Shown here piece by piece: positions 57,661 through 64,000 of a DNA stretch of 64,000 nt. Within the stretch, counting starts at the first letter, position 1; every line of letters starts with the position of its first letter. A model generated the notes under the pieces. It did no database searches. It saw only the letters and a program-made list of their open reading frames with translations, and was not told the origin of the DNA. Source of the DNA: Rhizobium sp. Root1220 (GTDB lineage: Bacteria; Pseudomonadota; Alphaproteobacteria; Rhizobiales; Rhizobiaceae); assembly GCF_001426265.1 (NCBI RefSeq), contig NZ_LMDG01000023.1, forward strand, positions 87,826-151,825, given 5' to 3'. A program made the translations under genes and the position numbers.

Positions 57661-57801
57661 TTGCTGACTGCTACTTCATCGCACTTCTTGTAGGGAAAGT
57701 AGGGACAATAGGGCAATTTACTGAAATTGCAGGGAAATTTTCGTCCCCCTTTAAATAAGAAATAGTAAGGCCAGTAGGGTGTGGCGGAGATAGTGTCCGC
57801 T
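57661..57801. repeat. Duplicated noncoding unit, copy B
   Basis: This copy matches copy A in block order, starting TTGCTGACTGCTA and ending GTGTCCGCT, with an insertion of about 47 nt. GTGGCGGAGATAGTGTCC at 57781-57798 matches the attL sequence and its following bases at 15 of 18 positions. Confidence 0.5.
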
Positions 57802-58085
57802 ATTGCAATCAGTCAATCTCTACGATTTACAATCGGTTATTGCAGGGGCCAATTGGCTCACTAATCCAAGCATCTATTATTTTCGACTATATCTTTAAGT
57901 GAAGGGTCGTTCAGAGCGCCATGGATCCGGGGTCCAATCCTCGGGTGCTACGGGCAGTGCTTGCCGCTCGTCGCCCAGGGCCTTGCCCCCGCGTACGACT
58001 TCGGCTTGATTGCCATGTCTTCTGGTAGGGTGCGCCTCATACGGCTATCACCATAATCTTGTTGTCCACATTAGGAGAACCCATC

Positions 58086-58850
58086 ATGAAAGATCTTGTT
58101 GCGGTCATTCCCGAGGTCGATTTGCTGTTGAGCTTGGAGCCAGAAGAGCTGGCGGGCAAGCTGCTATTCATCCTCCGTCGTCGCCTTCAAAGAGGGGAGC
58201 GATATGTTCATCTCGGAAACTGCCTGAATGAACTATCGGGTCGTGATTTCTCTGAAGGAGCGCCGGGCTACTCTCAAAACCGCATCGAAGATGTCAAAGT
58301 CGCAGTCAGCGAGGCTTGGCTCTGGTTACAGGCCCAGGGACTGTTAGTTCCAGCGCCGGACAGCAATGGGCAGAATGGCTTTCGCATTCTAAGCAGACGT
58401 GCGCAGACCTTTGAGGATGAGACCGCGTTTGCTCGCCACAATGTTGCGAGGCTTCTTCCAAAGGAAATTCTTCATGCTCGCTTTGCTGACCGTGTCTGGT
58501 CCGCATTCGTGCGCGGTGAGTTCGACGTCGCGGTATTTCAGGCTACAAAAAGCGTAGAGGTGTATGTTCGGGAAGTTGGCGGCTTTGGCAACGAACTTCT
58601 TGGGGTGAAGCTGATGCAAGAAGCGTTCAAGGCGGATGGGGGTGTCTTGACTGACGCAACTGCGGAGGCTGGTGAACGCCTAGCCCGCATGCAGCTTTTT
58701 TGCGGTGCAATTGGCTCATACAAGAACCCGAACTCGCATCGAGATGTCAACATGGAGGACCCAATGGAAGCGCTCGAAATCATTCTTCTCGCGAATCATT
58801 TGATGAAGATTGTTGACGCACGCGCACATGCACTTCGGCCAGGCCGGTGA
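58086..58850 (+). CDS. TIGR02391/Ymh-family protein, possible defence partner
   Basis: This 254-residue protein carries the C-terminal Ymh-type region: AFKADGGVLTDATAEAGERL, then MQLFCGAIGSYKNPNSHRDV. Members are of unknown function and are frequently found near restriction or other defence genes. The N-terminal half (MKDLVAVIPEVDLLLSLEPE) is helical and unassigned. AGGAG lies 10 nt before the ATG. It stands 666 nt after the specificity gene, so it has its own promoter and need not belong to the restriction system. Confidence 0.75.
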   Translation: MKDLVAVIPEVDLLLSLEPEELAGKLLFILRRRLQRGERYVHLGNCLNELSGRDFSEGAPGYSQNRIEDVKVAVSEAWLWLQAQGLLVPAPDSNGQNGFRILSRRAQTFEDETAFARHNVARLLPKEILHARFADRVWSAFVRGEFDVAVFQATKSVEVYVREVGGFGNELLGVKLMQEAFKADGGVLTDATAEAGERLARMQLFCGAIGSYKNPNSHRDVNMEDPMEALEIILLANHLMKIVDARAHALRPGR

Positions 58851-59030
58851 CTACGCCAAGTCTCAATCGTAGATGGCGTGGTCCGTGCCTGAGAAGGTGG
58901 TGAGTATTCGGAATTTAAGCCGGATTCCCGGAATGAAAATTTGGCCATTTGGCTAGAAAAAACAAATACTTGACAGGCTTTTATGATCCGGCCAATCTGT
59001 GGCCAGTCCCTGATTTTCTGAGGAAATGTC

Positions 59031-59786
59031 ATGCCTATCAAATTCCTGAATTTCGAAGATGACGCCGCTTCCATAATCACCGTCCGCGTGGAGAACGGCC
59101 CATCCGAGAGGGTGGTCTTTTATCGTAAGTTGCTTACCTCGGCGGCATTCAGAAATGTTGTTCAACCGCTTCAAGCCAATGTTGATCTGTTCGCCTTAGG
59201 AATTGCGAGAGCGTCCGAAACTTCAAATCTTCGCGGCATTCATCATCGCGCACGAGAGACCGCTCCGGCGCTTCGCCAATCCTTTCAAGATATTGGTAAT
59301 GCGGGGCGGCAAAAGCTCTCTGACATAGCGAATGTCCGCAACGATCAGCTTGGACGGCATAAAGTTGATCCGGCCCGGTCTGTTGCAATCGCAACCCGCC
59401 TTTCCGCAATGAAGATTGCTGACGCTTCTCGCTTGGCGTTGACCGATCCGGAAGTCGCCGTCTCTGCCTTGCAGAATTGGGCAATTGGCGGCCTTCCTGA
59501 CGCCCTTCGTCAGCAGATAGAAAACAGCTTGATCCTGCACAATCTGACGACAACGTATCTCGCCCACCATCCGCTAAAGCCGTCTTTCATCGACCCCATC
59601 CCGAATGGCTTTGATCGTGATGCGGCTATGACCAACGCGAAGGCAGCAATGAAGGCGCACGAGGATGGTGTTGCTGAGGTCGATCTTGTTCGATCCATGC
59701 TAACGAGCGTGGTCAATTTCGTTGCAGTTGCGACGGACCAGCATCCAGTTGTTGCTTTCGACTTGCTCAATGGCAAGGCTGCATAA
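59031..59786 (+). CDS. Hypothetical protein, first gene of the right-end operon
   Basis: This 251-residue protein is not recognised. It starts MPIKFLNFEDDAASIITVRV, is mostly predicted-helical by eye, has no cysteine, no signal peptide and no long hydrophobic segment. GAGG lies 8 nt before the ATG, and a TTGACA box lies at 58970. It is directly followed by a small helix-turn-helix gene, so its role may be linked to element regulation or packaging, but this is inference from position only. Confidence 0.7.
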   Translation: MPIKFLNFEDDAASIITVRVENGPSERVVFYRKLLTSAAFRNVVQPLQANVDLFALGIARASETSNLRGIHHRARETAPALRQSFQDIGNAGRQKLSDIANVRNDQLGRHKVDPARSVAIATRLSAMKIADASRLALTDPEVAVSALQNWAIGGLPDALRQQIENSLILHNLTTTYLAHHPLKPSFIDPIPNGFDRDAAMTNAKAAMKAHEDGVAEVDLVRSMLTSVVNFVAVATDQHPVVAFDLLNGKAA

Positions 59787-59787
59787 A

Positions 59788-60018
59788 ATGGAGCCTATTC
59801 GATTTGAGCTGCCTTGCGTTGTCACTTTGCCGAGCGAGCCGCTTGTTTCTCATGATCAGCTCCGCATTGCACTTGGGCAACCATCGCGTCAACTTATCGC
59901 CCTTTGGAAGCGTGACAGGGGCTTTCCGGCTTCGTTTCGTGAAGGCAACGGGGCATTTCTTCCAACCGACGCGGTTGAGGCGTGGCTGACCGCACAAAGC
60001 GTGCGAGTAAAGCGCTAA
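59788..60018 (+). CDS. Small helix-turn-helix (AlpA-like) protein
   Basis: This 76-residue protein has a DNA-binding pattern like AlpA: LVSHDQLRIALGQPSRQLIALWKRD, then FPASFREGNGAFLPTDAVEAWL. It is a second putative regulator of the element. It starts 1 nt after the previous stop and overlaps the next ATG (TAATG), so translation is coupled. Confidence 0.72.
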   Translation: MEPIRFELPCVVTLPSEPLVSHDQLRIALGQPSRQLIALWKRDRGFPASFREGNGAFLPTDAVEAWLTAQSVRVKR

Positions 60019-60449
60019 TGAAACCAGCTGTTCCCCAAAATTCCGCTTTCAATAGCGTCGTTCAACGCGATGAAACCGGTAAGTTTCTTCGCGGCTTCGG
60101 CGGTCGGCCCAAAGGATCAAAAAACCGCATCGCGCATGAAACGATGAAGCAAATTCAGGACATGCGCAGCGACGCAATTCATCAATTGTGGCAATTGATT
60201 ATGGCCGGTGATTTCAAGGCGATTTCTTATTGCCTTGACCGAATTTTGCCAAAGGAACGAGCCCTGGAATTGGACGACATGCGACCGGCAACAATTGGCC
60301 GCATGCTAGAAGACGGCGAAATCGTACCGAGCGAGGCAAAAGACCTCGCAGCCACAATCAAAAGTCTTCGAGAAATCGAAGACATAGAACAGCTGCGAGC
60401 AAAGCTAATCGAGCTTGAGGCAATTGTAAAAGATGGCTCTCAGCGCTGA
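60018..60449 (+). CDS. DUF5681-like protein, possible small-terminase-like subunit
   Basis: This 143-residue protein has the motif GKFLRGFGGRPKGSKNRIA, which matches the G-x-P-K-G-S-K-N pattern of DUF5681, a domain often seen next to phage terminase genes. The rest is helical (ETMKQIQDMRSDAIHQLWQL, then LDDMRPATIGRMLEDG). A DNA-binding, terminase-small-subunit-like role is plausible but unproven. It overlaps both neighbours by a few bases. Confidence 0.68.
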   Translation: MKPAVPQNSAFNSVVQRDETGKFLRGFGGRPKGSKNRIAHETMKQIQDMRSDAIHQLWQLIMAGDFKAISYCLDRILPKERALELDDMRPATIGRMLEDGEIVPSEAKDLAATIKSLREIEDIEQLRAKLIELEAIVKDGSQR

Positions 60450-60756
60450 GAAACGCAAGCTTGCCGAACTGCTAGCCCTGGTTCGCCCACGCCAAAGCAT
60501 GGCTGCTAGAATGGCGGCGCTCTCATTAGCTGATCGTCTGGCTTTCGAACGATGGGCGACCGCGCGCAAAGAATGGCACTCGAAATTTGACGCGCCTGGC
60601 GACGCCTACACGGCGCTACTGGATGGGAACGAAGGTCCTGCTCTGAACTGGCGAATTTCGCAAAAGGTATTCGCACCTGCACCGGAGATGCCGATCACCG
60701 AAAGTATCGAGTCGATACGCCAGAAGTACGCCGAATATGCGGAGACGAAGACATGA
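60433..60756 (+). CDS. Hypothetical 107-residue protein
   Basis: The protein starts MALSAEKRKLAELLALVRPR and ends EYAETKT. It is charged, probably helical and soluble, and matches no family I recognise. It overlaps the DUF5681-like gene by 17 bases and the next ORF by 4 (ATGA), so it is part of the coupled operon. Confidence 0.68.
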   Translation: MALSAEKRKLAELLALVRPRQSMAARMAALSLADRLAFERWATARKEWHSKFDAPGDAYTALLDGNEGPALNWRISQKVFAPAPEMPITESIESIRQKYAEYAETKT

Positions 60757-61241
60757 GTGATATTTTAGACGCCCTGACAAGAAGTCATGAACTCTATAGG
60801 GTGCGAAACAAACGGCTTATCGTTGCTTTTAGGCGCGCGACCGGACGGCTCGAATGGTTCGTAGTCGGAGATCTAAAAGGTATCCCGGCGTCCACGGTTG
60901 AGCTGCAACCCGCTCGTGAGAACGAAAAAACGCGTTTCGATCCCGACGCACAAAAGCTCTGGCTGGATGGTCTGGCAATAACGGACTTGCTCGCCTACGT
61001 GGCAGGGCTGCGAGAGTGGAAATCAGAGAAAGAATTCTGGAAGGTATTTGAGACCTTTTTCGGCGGGGGGCAAGGAATACGCCTTGCATCGCATCCCCGC
61101 GCAGCTCTTGCCGCTGTATTCAATTTCAAGCTTCCCGGCGAACTTGAATATTTCAAAAGGCAGATGATTGATCAGCACCCCCGAGCGTTTGCGGAACTAC
61201 AACGGGGTAAGTGCGTGATTGGCATCCTGGAAATCAGCTGA
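60753..61241 (+). CDS. Hypothetical 162-residue protein
   Basis: The last gene of the element, coupled by ATGA to the one before. The product starts MSDILDALTRSHELYRVRNK, contains FRRATGRLEWFVVGDLKG and ends with GKCVIGILEIS. No family is recognised, no membrane or signal segment is seen. It ends 90 nt before the tRNA-Ser gene. Confidence 0.68.
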   Translation: MSDILDALTRSHELYRVRNKRLIVAFRRATGRLEWFVVGDLKGIPASTVELQPARENEKTRFDPDAQKLWLDGLAITDLLAYVAGLREWKSEKEFWKVFETFFGGGQGIRLASHPRAALAAVFNFKLPGELEYFKRQMIDQHPRAFAELQRGKCVIGILEIS

Positions 61242-61252
61242 GAAACCAGTAG

Positions 61253-61286
61253 CTGTTAGAGGGTTGATTAGTAGCTCAACTAACAG
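61253..61286. promoter_or_regulatory. Inverted repeat at the right end of the element
   Basis: CTGTTAG (61253-61259) and CTAACAG (61280-61286) form a 7-bp stem, with TTGA/TCAA inside. CAACTAAC here (61277-61284) recalls AACTAAC in front of the integrase gene. It may be a terminator of the operon or an arm-type integrase-binding site. Confidence 0.45.
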
Positions 61287-61330
61287 AAATCCCCTAGTGC
61301 CGCTGAAACGTAACAATTTCACTGGACATT

Positions 61331-61345
61331 ATGGCGGAGAGGGTG
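61331..61345. repeat. Right attachment site (attR) at the tRNA 3' end
   Basis: This second copy of the 15-bp core covers the CCA end and part of the acceptor/T region of tRNA-Ser. The element supplies these bases after integration, so the tRNA stays intact. Confidence 0.9.
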
Positions 61346-61421
61346 GGATTTGAACCCACGGTGCCCTTGCAGGCACGCCGCATTTCGAGTGCGGTACATT
61401 CAACCACTCTGCCACCTCTCC
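61332..61421 (-). tRNA. tRNA-Ser (anticodon CGA)
   Basis: The minus strand folds as a tRNA-Ser: 5' GGAGAGG pairs with 3' CCTCTCC, followed by discriminator G and an encoded CCA. The anticodon stem CCGCA/TGCGG has the loop CTCGAAA with anticodon CGA (plus-strand 61385-61387), reading UCG. A long variable arm is present, as expected for a serine tRNA. Its 3' end is the integration site of the element. Confidence 0.97.
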
Positions 61422-61423
61422 GC

Positions 61424-61723
61424 GGTCTGGTTGGCGCTTGTTTGGCGCGGGCTGTCTCTTAGCGAGAGTTTGGCGGGCTGGCAAGTCGAAATCGCAAAGC
61501 TTTTTATCCTTTACCCTTGACAGTTTTTTTTCGCTCGCGTATCTGCGCAGGTCAATAGGCGTGGATAAGTCCGTGCCTTGCCCGTCCCACGCTCGCGTGA
61601 GGCGTCACCGGCAGTCAGAATTTTCGGCGAAAAGCCCTGAAATCCCTGCTTAACATCGACTGATAAAAAGACGGCCACCTGTTTGACGCGGGTTGAGCCG
61701 GAACGAACATGAAAGGATAAAAA
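61424..61723. other. Leader and promoter region of rplU
   Basis: No gene is seen. TTGACA at 61517-61522, 17 nt and TATCTG at 61540-61545 is a reasonable sigma-70-type promoter for rplU-rpmA. It would give a leader of about 170 nt, long enough for regulation, though no known leader motif was recognised. Confidence 0.5.
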
Positions 61724-62041
61724 ATGTTCGCAGTCATCAAGACCGGCGGTAAGCAGTACCGTGTGGCGGCAAACGACGTGCTGACCATCGAGAAGCTTGA
61801 AGCAACCGCTGGCGACGCAATTGAATTCACCGAAGTTCTCGTAATCGGCGAAGGCGCCGACGCTGCGATTGGGGCTCCCTTCGTCAAGGGCGCTTCCGTC
61901 AAGGCCGAAGTGGTCGAGCACAACCGCGGCAAGAAGGTCATCGCCTTCAAGAAGCGCCGTCGTCAGAACTCGAAGCGCACGCGCGGCCATCGCCAGCACC
62001 ACACTGTTGTCCGTATCACGGACATCGTGGCTGCCAAGTAA
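61724..62041 (+). CDS. rplU: 50S ribosomal protein L21
   Basis: This 105-residue protein is L21: [19 protein letters not shown] at the N-terminus, [20 protein letters not shown] near the middle and the C-terminal [11 protein letters not shown]. It binds 23S rRNA in the large subunit. AAAGGA lies 6 nt before the ATG. It precedes rpmA by 34 nt, the usual L21-L27 pair. Confidence 0.98.
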   Translation: MFAVIKTGGKQYRVAANDVLTIEKLEATAGDAIEFTEVLVIGEGADAAIGAPFVKGASVKAEVVEHNRGKKVIAFKKRRRQNSKRTRGHRQHHTVVRITDIVAAK

Positions 62042-62075
62042 GATCACGGGACTTAAGGTTTAAAGGAGAACTCCA

Positions 62076-62345
62076 ATGGCACACAAAAAAGCTGGCGGTT
62101 CGTCGCGCAACGGTCGTGATTCCGAATCCAAGCGCCTTGGCGTGAAGAAGTTCGGCGGCGAAGCCGTCATTTCTGGCAACATTATCCTGCGTCAGCGCGG
62201 TACGCAGTGGCACCCGGGTTCCAACGTTGGCCTCGGCAAGGATCACACGATCTTTGCTCTCACCGCCGGCAATGTGAACTACCGTACGAAGGCCAATGGC
62301 CGCGTGTACGTATCCGTGATGCCGAAAGCGGAAGCAGCGGAATAA
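62076..62345 (+). CDS. rpmA: 50S ribosomal protein L27
   Basis: This 89-residue protein is L27: [20 protein letters not shown] at the start and IIRQRGT-type residues ([20 protein letters not shown]) that reach towards the peptidyl-transferase centre. AAAGGAG is well placed upstream. It is followed by a strong terminator. Confidence 0.98.
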   Translation: MAHKKAGGSSRNGRDSESKRLGVKKFGGEAVISGNIILRQRGTQWHPGSNVGLGKDHTIFALTAGNVNYRTKANGRVYVSVMPKAEAAE

Positions 62346-62412
62346 GCCGGTAGCGCTTTATAGCAGCCGGTGTCTCATCGACCCGGCTGAGCGTACAAGG
62401 TTCAGTCAAGAC

Positions 62413-62449
62413 AAAAGGGGAGATGGGGCACCACCCATCTTCCCTTTTT
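62413..62449 (+). terminator. Intrinsic terminator after rpmA
   Basis: A 15-bp stem (AAAAGGGGAGATGGG at 62413-62427, CCCATCTTCCCTTTT at 62434-62448, one G-T pair) with a six-base loop is followed by T residues. It lies about 70 nt after rpmA and separates it from the acetyltransferase genes. Confidence 0.85.
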
Positions 62450-62474
62450 CTTTACCCTCAAGGAGGACTGAACC

Positions 62475-63131
62475 ATGCACGGCGAATTGTTAAGGGATGG
62501 CCAATCGCGGTCTCCCCGGGAAGACCAAAGGTCTCCCAAGGAACGGCTGAGGCCGGAACGGTTAAGGACCGATTGCCCTGTCTTGTTATCGGAACGGCTC
62601 GTCATGCGCGCGCCGCACGAAGAAGACATCGACGCCCTTGCCCATCTCGCCAACAACGCCAAAGTCGCCACGATGGTGTCGCGTATGCCGCACCCATATA
62701 CGGCCAATGATGCCGCCGACTTCGTGCGACGCACGAAAAATGGCGAGATTGGCAAGTGCGTCTATGCGATCACCAAAGCCGAAAACGGCGCCTTCGTCGG
62801 TTGCTGCGGGGTCGAGCCGCATCTGGACGGGCGAACCGTCGAGATCGGGTACTGGCTCGGCGAACCCTACTGGAATCAGGGCTTTATGACCGAGGCCTGC
62901 CATGCGCTCGTCGATATGGTGTTCCGCACGCGGCAGGACGTCGATCACATCGATGCCCGTTGCCGGGTGATGAACGTCGCATCGCGGCGGGTCATCCAGA
63001 AGTGCGGCTTTCAGTTCCAGGGTTCGGGACTTGCGGTCTCGCTGGCGCTTGGAAGCAATGTGCCGGTGGAATGGTACAGGCTGGACCGCAAGACCTGGAT
63101 GTCGCTCAGAAGCTGGGGGACCGTCCTATGA
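62475..63131 (+). CDS. GNAT family N-acetyltransferase (RimJ/RimL-like)
   Basis: This 218-residue protein has the GNAT fold: LLSERLVMRAPHEEDIDALAHL as the N-terminal part, EIGYWLGEPYWNQGFMTEAC with the acetyl-CoA-binding Q/R-x-x-G-like loop, and NVASRRVIQKCGFQF near the C-terminus. It resembles acetyltransferases acting on ribosomal or other proteins, but the substrate is unknown. AAGGAGG lies 8 nt before the ATG, so the basic N-terminal extension is probably real. It overlaps the next acetyltransferase by ATGA. Confidence 0.85.
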   Translation: MHGELLRDGQSRSPREDQRSPKERLRPERLRTDCPVLLSERLVMRAPHEEDIDALAHLANNAKVATMVSRMPHPYTANDAADFVRRTKNGEIGKCVYAITKAENGAFVGCCGVEPHLDGRTVEIGYWLGEPYWNQGFMTEACHALVDMVFRTRQDVDHIDARCRVMNVASRRVIQKCGFQFQGSGLAVSLALGSNVPVEWYRLDRKTWMSLRSWGTVL

Positions 63132-63715
63132 ACGCGATCAGCCTCCAGAGACCGAAGACCCAGTCGCTGATGGCCGGCCCGCAGCCGGTCATAACCACGG
63201 ACCGGCTGACATTGCGCCCACACCGGTTGAGCGATGCCGATGCTATCGCGGGATCGCTTTCCGATTTCGCGGTGACACGGATGCTTGCCCGCGTGCCCGC
63301 GCCCTACGATCGGCAAGATGCGCTCGACTGGCTGGTGGTTGCCACGTCGGGCAGCTTGCCGGACTGGCAGCTGGCGATCACCGACGGCGACGATACGCAT
63401 ATCGGCGTCGTTTCGATCGAACTCCGGCACGGCCGTTGGCACCTGGGGTATTGGCTGAACCGCTACTACTGGCGGCGCGGCTACATGAGCGAGGCAGTCG
63501 CTGCGATGCTTGAGCGCTTCTCGCGGCGGATGCCGGAAACGTCGGTTCATTCCGGCGTCTTCGCCGACAATCCGGCGTCGCTCAGATTGCAGGAGAGGCT
63601 CGGCTTCCGCATGACCGGTTGCAGCGAGATCTACAGTTTCGCGCGCAACACCATGGTCACGCATGTCGAGACGGTGCTGAAGCCTGGTGCATTGTGGCAA
63701 GGCAAGGGCGCCTGA
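63128..63715 (+). CDS. Second GNAT family N-acetyltransferase
   Basis: This 195-residue GNAT protein starts MNAISLQRPKTQSLMAGPQP and shows TDRLTLRPHRLSDADAI, then LGYWLNRYYWRRGYMSEAVAAML, which carries the acetyl-CoA-binding loop, and NPASLRLQERLGFRMTG. It overlaps the preceding GNAT gene by 4 nt and is probably translated with it. The pair may act in concert; the substrate is not known. A hairpin terminator follows. Confidence 0.85.
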   Translation: MNAISLQRPKTQSLMAGPQPVITTDRLTLRPHRLSDADAIAGSLSDFAVTRMLARVPAPYDRQDALDWLVVATSGSLPDWQLAITDGDDTHIGVVSIELRHGRWHLGYWLNRYYWRRGYMSEAVAAMLERFSRRMPETSVHSGVFADNPASLRLQERLGFRMTGCSEIYSFARNTMVTHVETVLKPGALWQGKGA

Positions 63716-63724
63716 GCAAGACAG

Positions 63725-63749
63725 GACGCCGCGGCAACACCGCGGCGTC
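63725..63749. terminator. Bidirectional hairpin terminator
   Basis: GACGCCGCGG (63725-63734) and CCGCGGCGTC (63740-63749) form a perfect 10-bp stem with a five-base loop. TCTTT follows on the plus strand. It lies between two convergent genes and can serve both. Confidence 0.8.
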
Positions 63750-63753
63750 TCTT

Positions 63754-64000
63754 TCAGTCGCCGATCTCGACCCACAGCGGGAAGTGGTCTGAACCGATCG
63801 AATTCGTGTCTATATCCGCAGATTTGAGGCGGCCTTCGAGACCGCCGCTCACGAAACAGTAGTCGAGATGCATGCGTTTGCCATGGTCCTTGGGATCCAT
63901 CCAGCTGTAGCTTCCAGGCTCGTAGGCCTTCAGCGCTGCAAGCGCGTCGACCGGCGTGCCGATCCGAGTGGTGCGGCCGTAAAAGCCGTCTTTGCTGCCC
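63754..64000 (-). CDS. Endonuclease/exonuclease/phosphatase family protein (3' end)
   Basis: Only the last 82 codons are in the window. They contain RMHLDYCFVSGGLEGRLK and the late GSDHFPLWVEIGD, where the Ser-Asp-His is the catalytic end motif of the endonuclease/exonuclease/phosphatase superfamily (as in exonuclease III relatives). The substrate cannot be told from this fragment. The gene runs off the right edge. Confidence 0.85.
   Translation of the reverse strand, partial: GSKDGFYGRTTRIGTPVDALAALKAYEPGSYSWMDPKDHGKRMHLDYCFVSGGLEGRLKSADIDTNSIGSDHFPLWVEIGD

Larger units (their letters stand above)
57420..58085. other. Noncoding region with duplicated structured unit
   Basis: No supported gene is seen in these 666 bases. 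Two diverged copies of one unit are present (A 57506-57599, B 57661-57801). Matching blocks in the same order are TTACTGACTGCTA, TAGGGACA, GGCAATT-ATTGA/ACTGA, and TGGCGGAG with TGTCC. Copy A is bracketed by a perfect 10-bp inverted repeat (AGGGACAGTG 57525-57534, CACTGTCCCT 57590-57599). A GTG-started frame at 57576-57758 runs across both and is not considered a gene. Confidence 0.6.
50153..61345. mobile_element. Integrated satellite-like element (11.2 kb) in tRNA-Ser(CGA)
   Basis: The element is bounded by a 15-bp direct repeat, ATGGCGGAGAGGGTG, at 50153-50167 and 61331-61345. The right copy covers the last 14 bases of an intact tRNA-Ser gene, the usual target of tyrosine integrases. Inside are, in order: integrase, AlpA-like regulator, primase/VapE-type helicase, fused restriction-modification genes, a TIGR02391/Ymh-type gene and a five-gene operon. 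All genes point the same way. Codon use and base composition look AT-richer than the flanks by eye. No capsid, tail or conjugation genes are present, which fits a P4/PICI-like satellite or a small integrative island rather than a full prophage or ICE. Confidence 0.9.

Noticed and set aside
57576-57758. 60-codon GTG-started frame
   Set aside because: It spans both copies of the duplicated noncoding unit, has no convincing ribosome-binding site, and its peptide looks like a translation of repeats.
50153-61345. Full prophage or integrative conjugative element
   Set aside because: No capsid, portal, tail, relaxase or type IV secretion gene is visible in the 11 kb.

Overview
The window is high-GC alphaproteobacterial chromosome. 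The gene set fits a member of the Rhizobiaceae (Rhizobium, Ensifer, Agrobacterium or a close relative): a very long cyclic beta-1,2-glucan synthase (ndvB/chvB) followed by opgC, a large NAD-glutamate dehydrogenase, a DUF6074 protein, and the leucine-degradation (liu) cluster. The genus cannot be fixed from the sequence alone.

Layout. 1-3967: 5' part of a large NAD-specific glutamate dehydrogenase (minus strand, runs off the left edge). 4.2-7.9 kb: pyridoxal kinase, beta-carbonic anhydrase, a secreted lytic transglycosylase and aspartate-semialdehyde dehydrogenase. 8.2-18.1 kb: opgC and ndvB, which make and decorate periplasmic cyclic glucan; a perfect 12-bp hairpin separates them. 18.4 kb: a DUF1328 membrane peptide with its own terminator. 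18.7-25.2 kb: a compact liu operon (liuA-liuB-liuD-liuE-liuC, minus strand) that takes isovaleryl-CoA to acetoacetate and acetyl-CoA. 26.2-28.8 kb: a translationally coupled lipid operon (plsC-like, cdsA-like, small membrane protein, CDP-alcohol phosphatidyltransferase with a degenerate motif) closed by a clear terminator. 29.2-37.5 kb: the whole kdp high-affinity potassium system, kdpF-A-B-C-D-E, with two extra tiny membrane ORFs. 37.5-41.6 kb: a methyltransferase, galE, a sulfatase/phosphonate monoester hydrolase-type enzyme and a DUF1993 protein. 42-48.3 kb: an M19 dipeptidase with a complete dipeptide-type ABC importer. 48.4-49.9 kb: two small ORFs and an HD-GYP protein.

50.15-61.35 kb is an integrated mobile element of about 11.2 kb. 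It is inserted at the 3' end of tRNA-Ser(CGA), whose last 14 bases are duplicated at the left end inside a 15-bp direct repeat. It carries a P4-type tyrosine integrase, an AlpA-like regulator, a primase/VapE-type helicase, a two-gene restriction-modification module in which nuclease and methyltransferase are fused (BcgI-like), a TIGR02391/Ymh-type protein, and a five-gene operon of mostly unknown proteins, one with a GRPKGSKN (DUF5681-like) motif. Integrase, AlpA, primase/helicase and a possible small-terminase-like gene are the typical content of phage satellites (P4-like or PICI), so a satellite carrying defence cargo is the leading hypothesis. The element also holds short tandem hairpin repeats and a duplicated structured noncoding unit.

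Beyond the element are core genes: rplU, rpmA, two tandem GNAT acetyltransferases and, convergent at the right edge, the 3' end of an endonuclease/exonuclease/phosphatase-family gene. All assignments come from motif reading and family knowledge; no database search was run.
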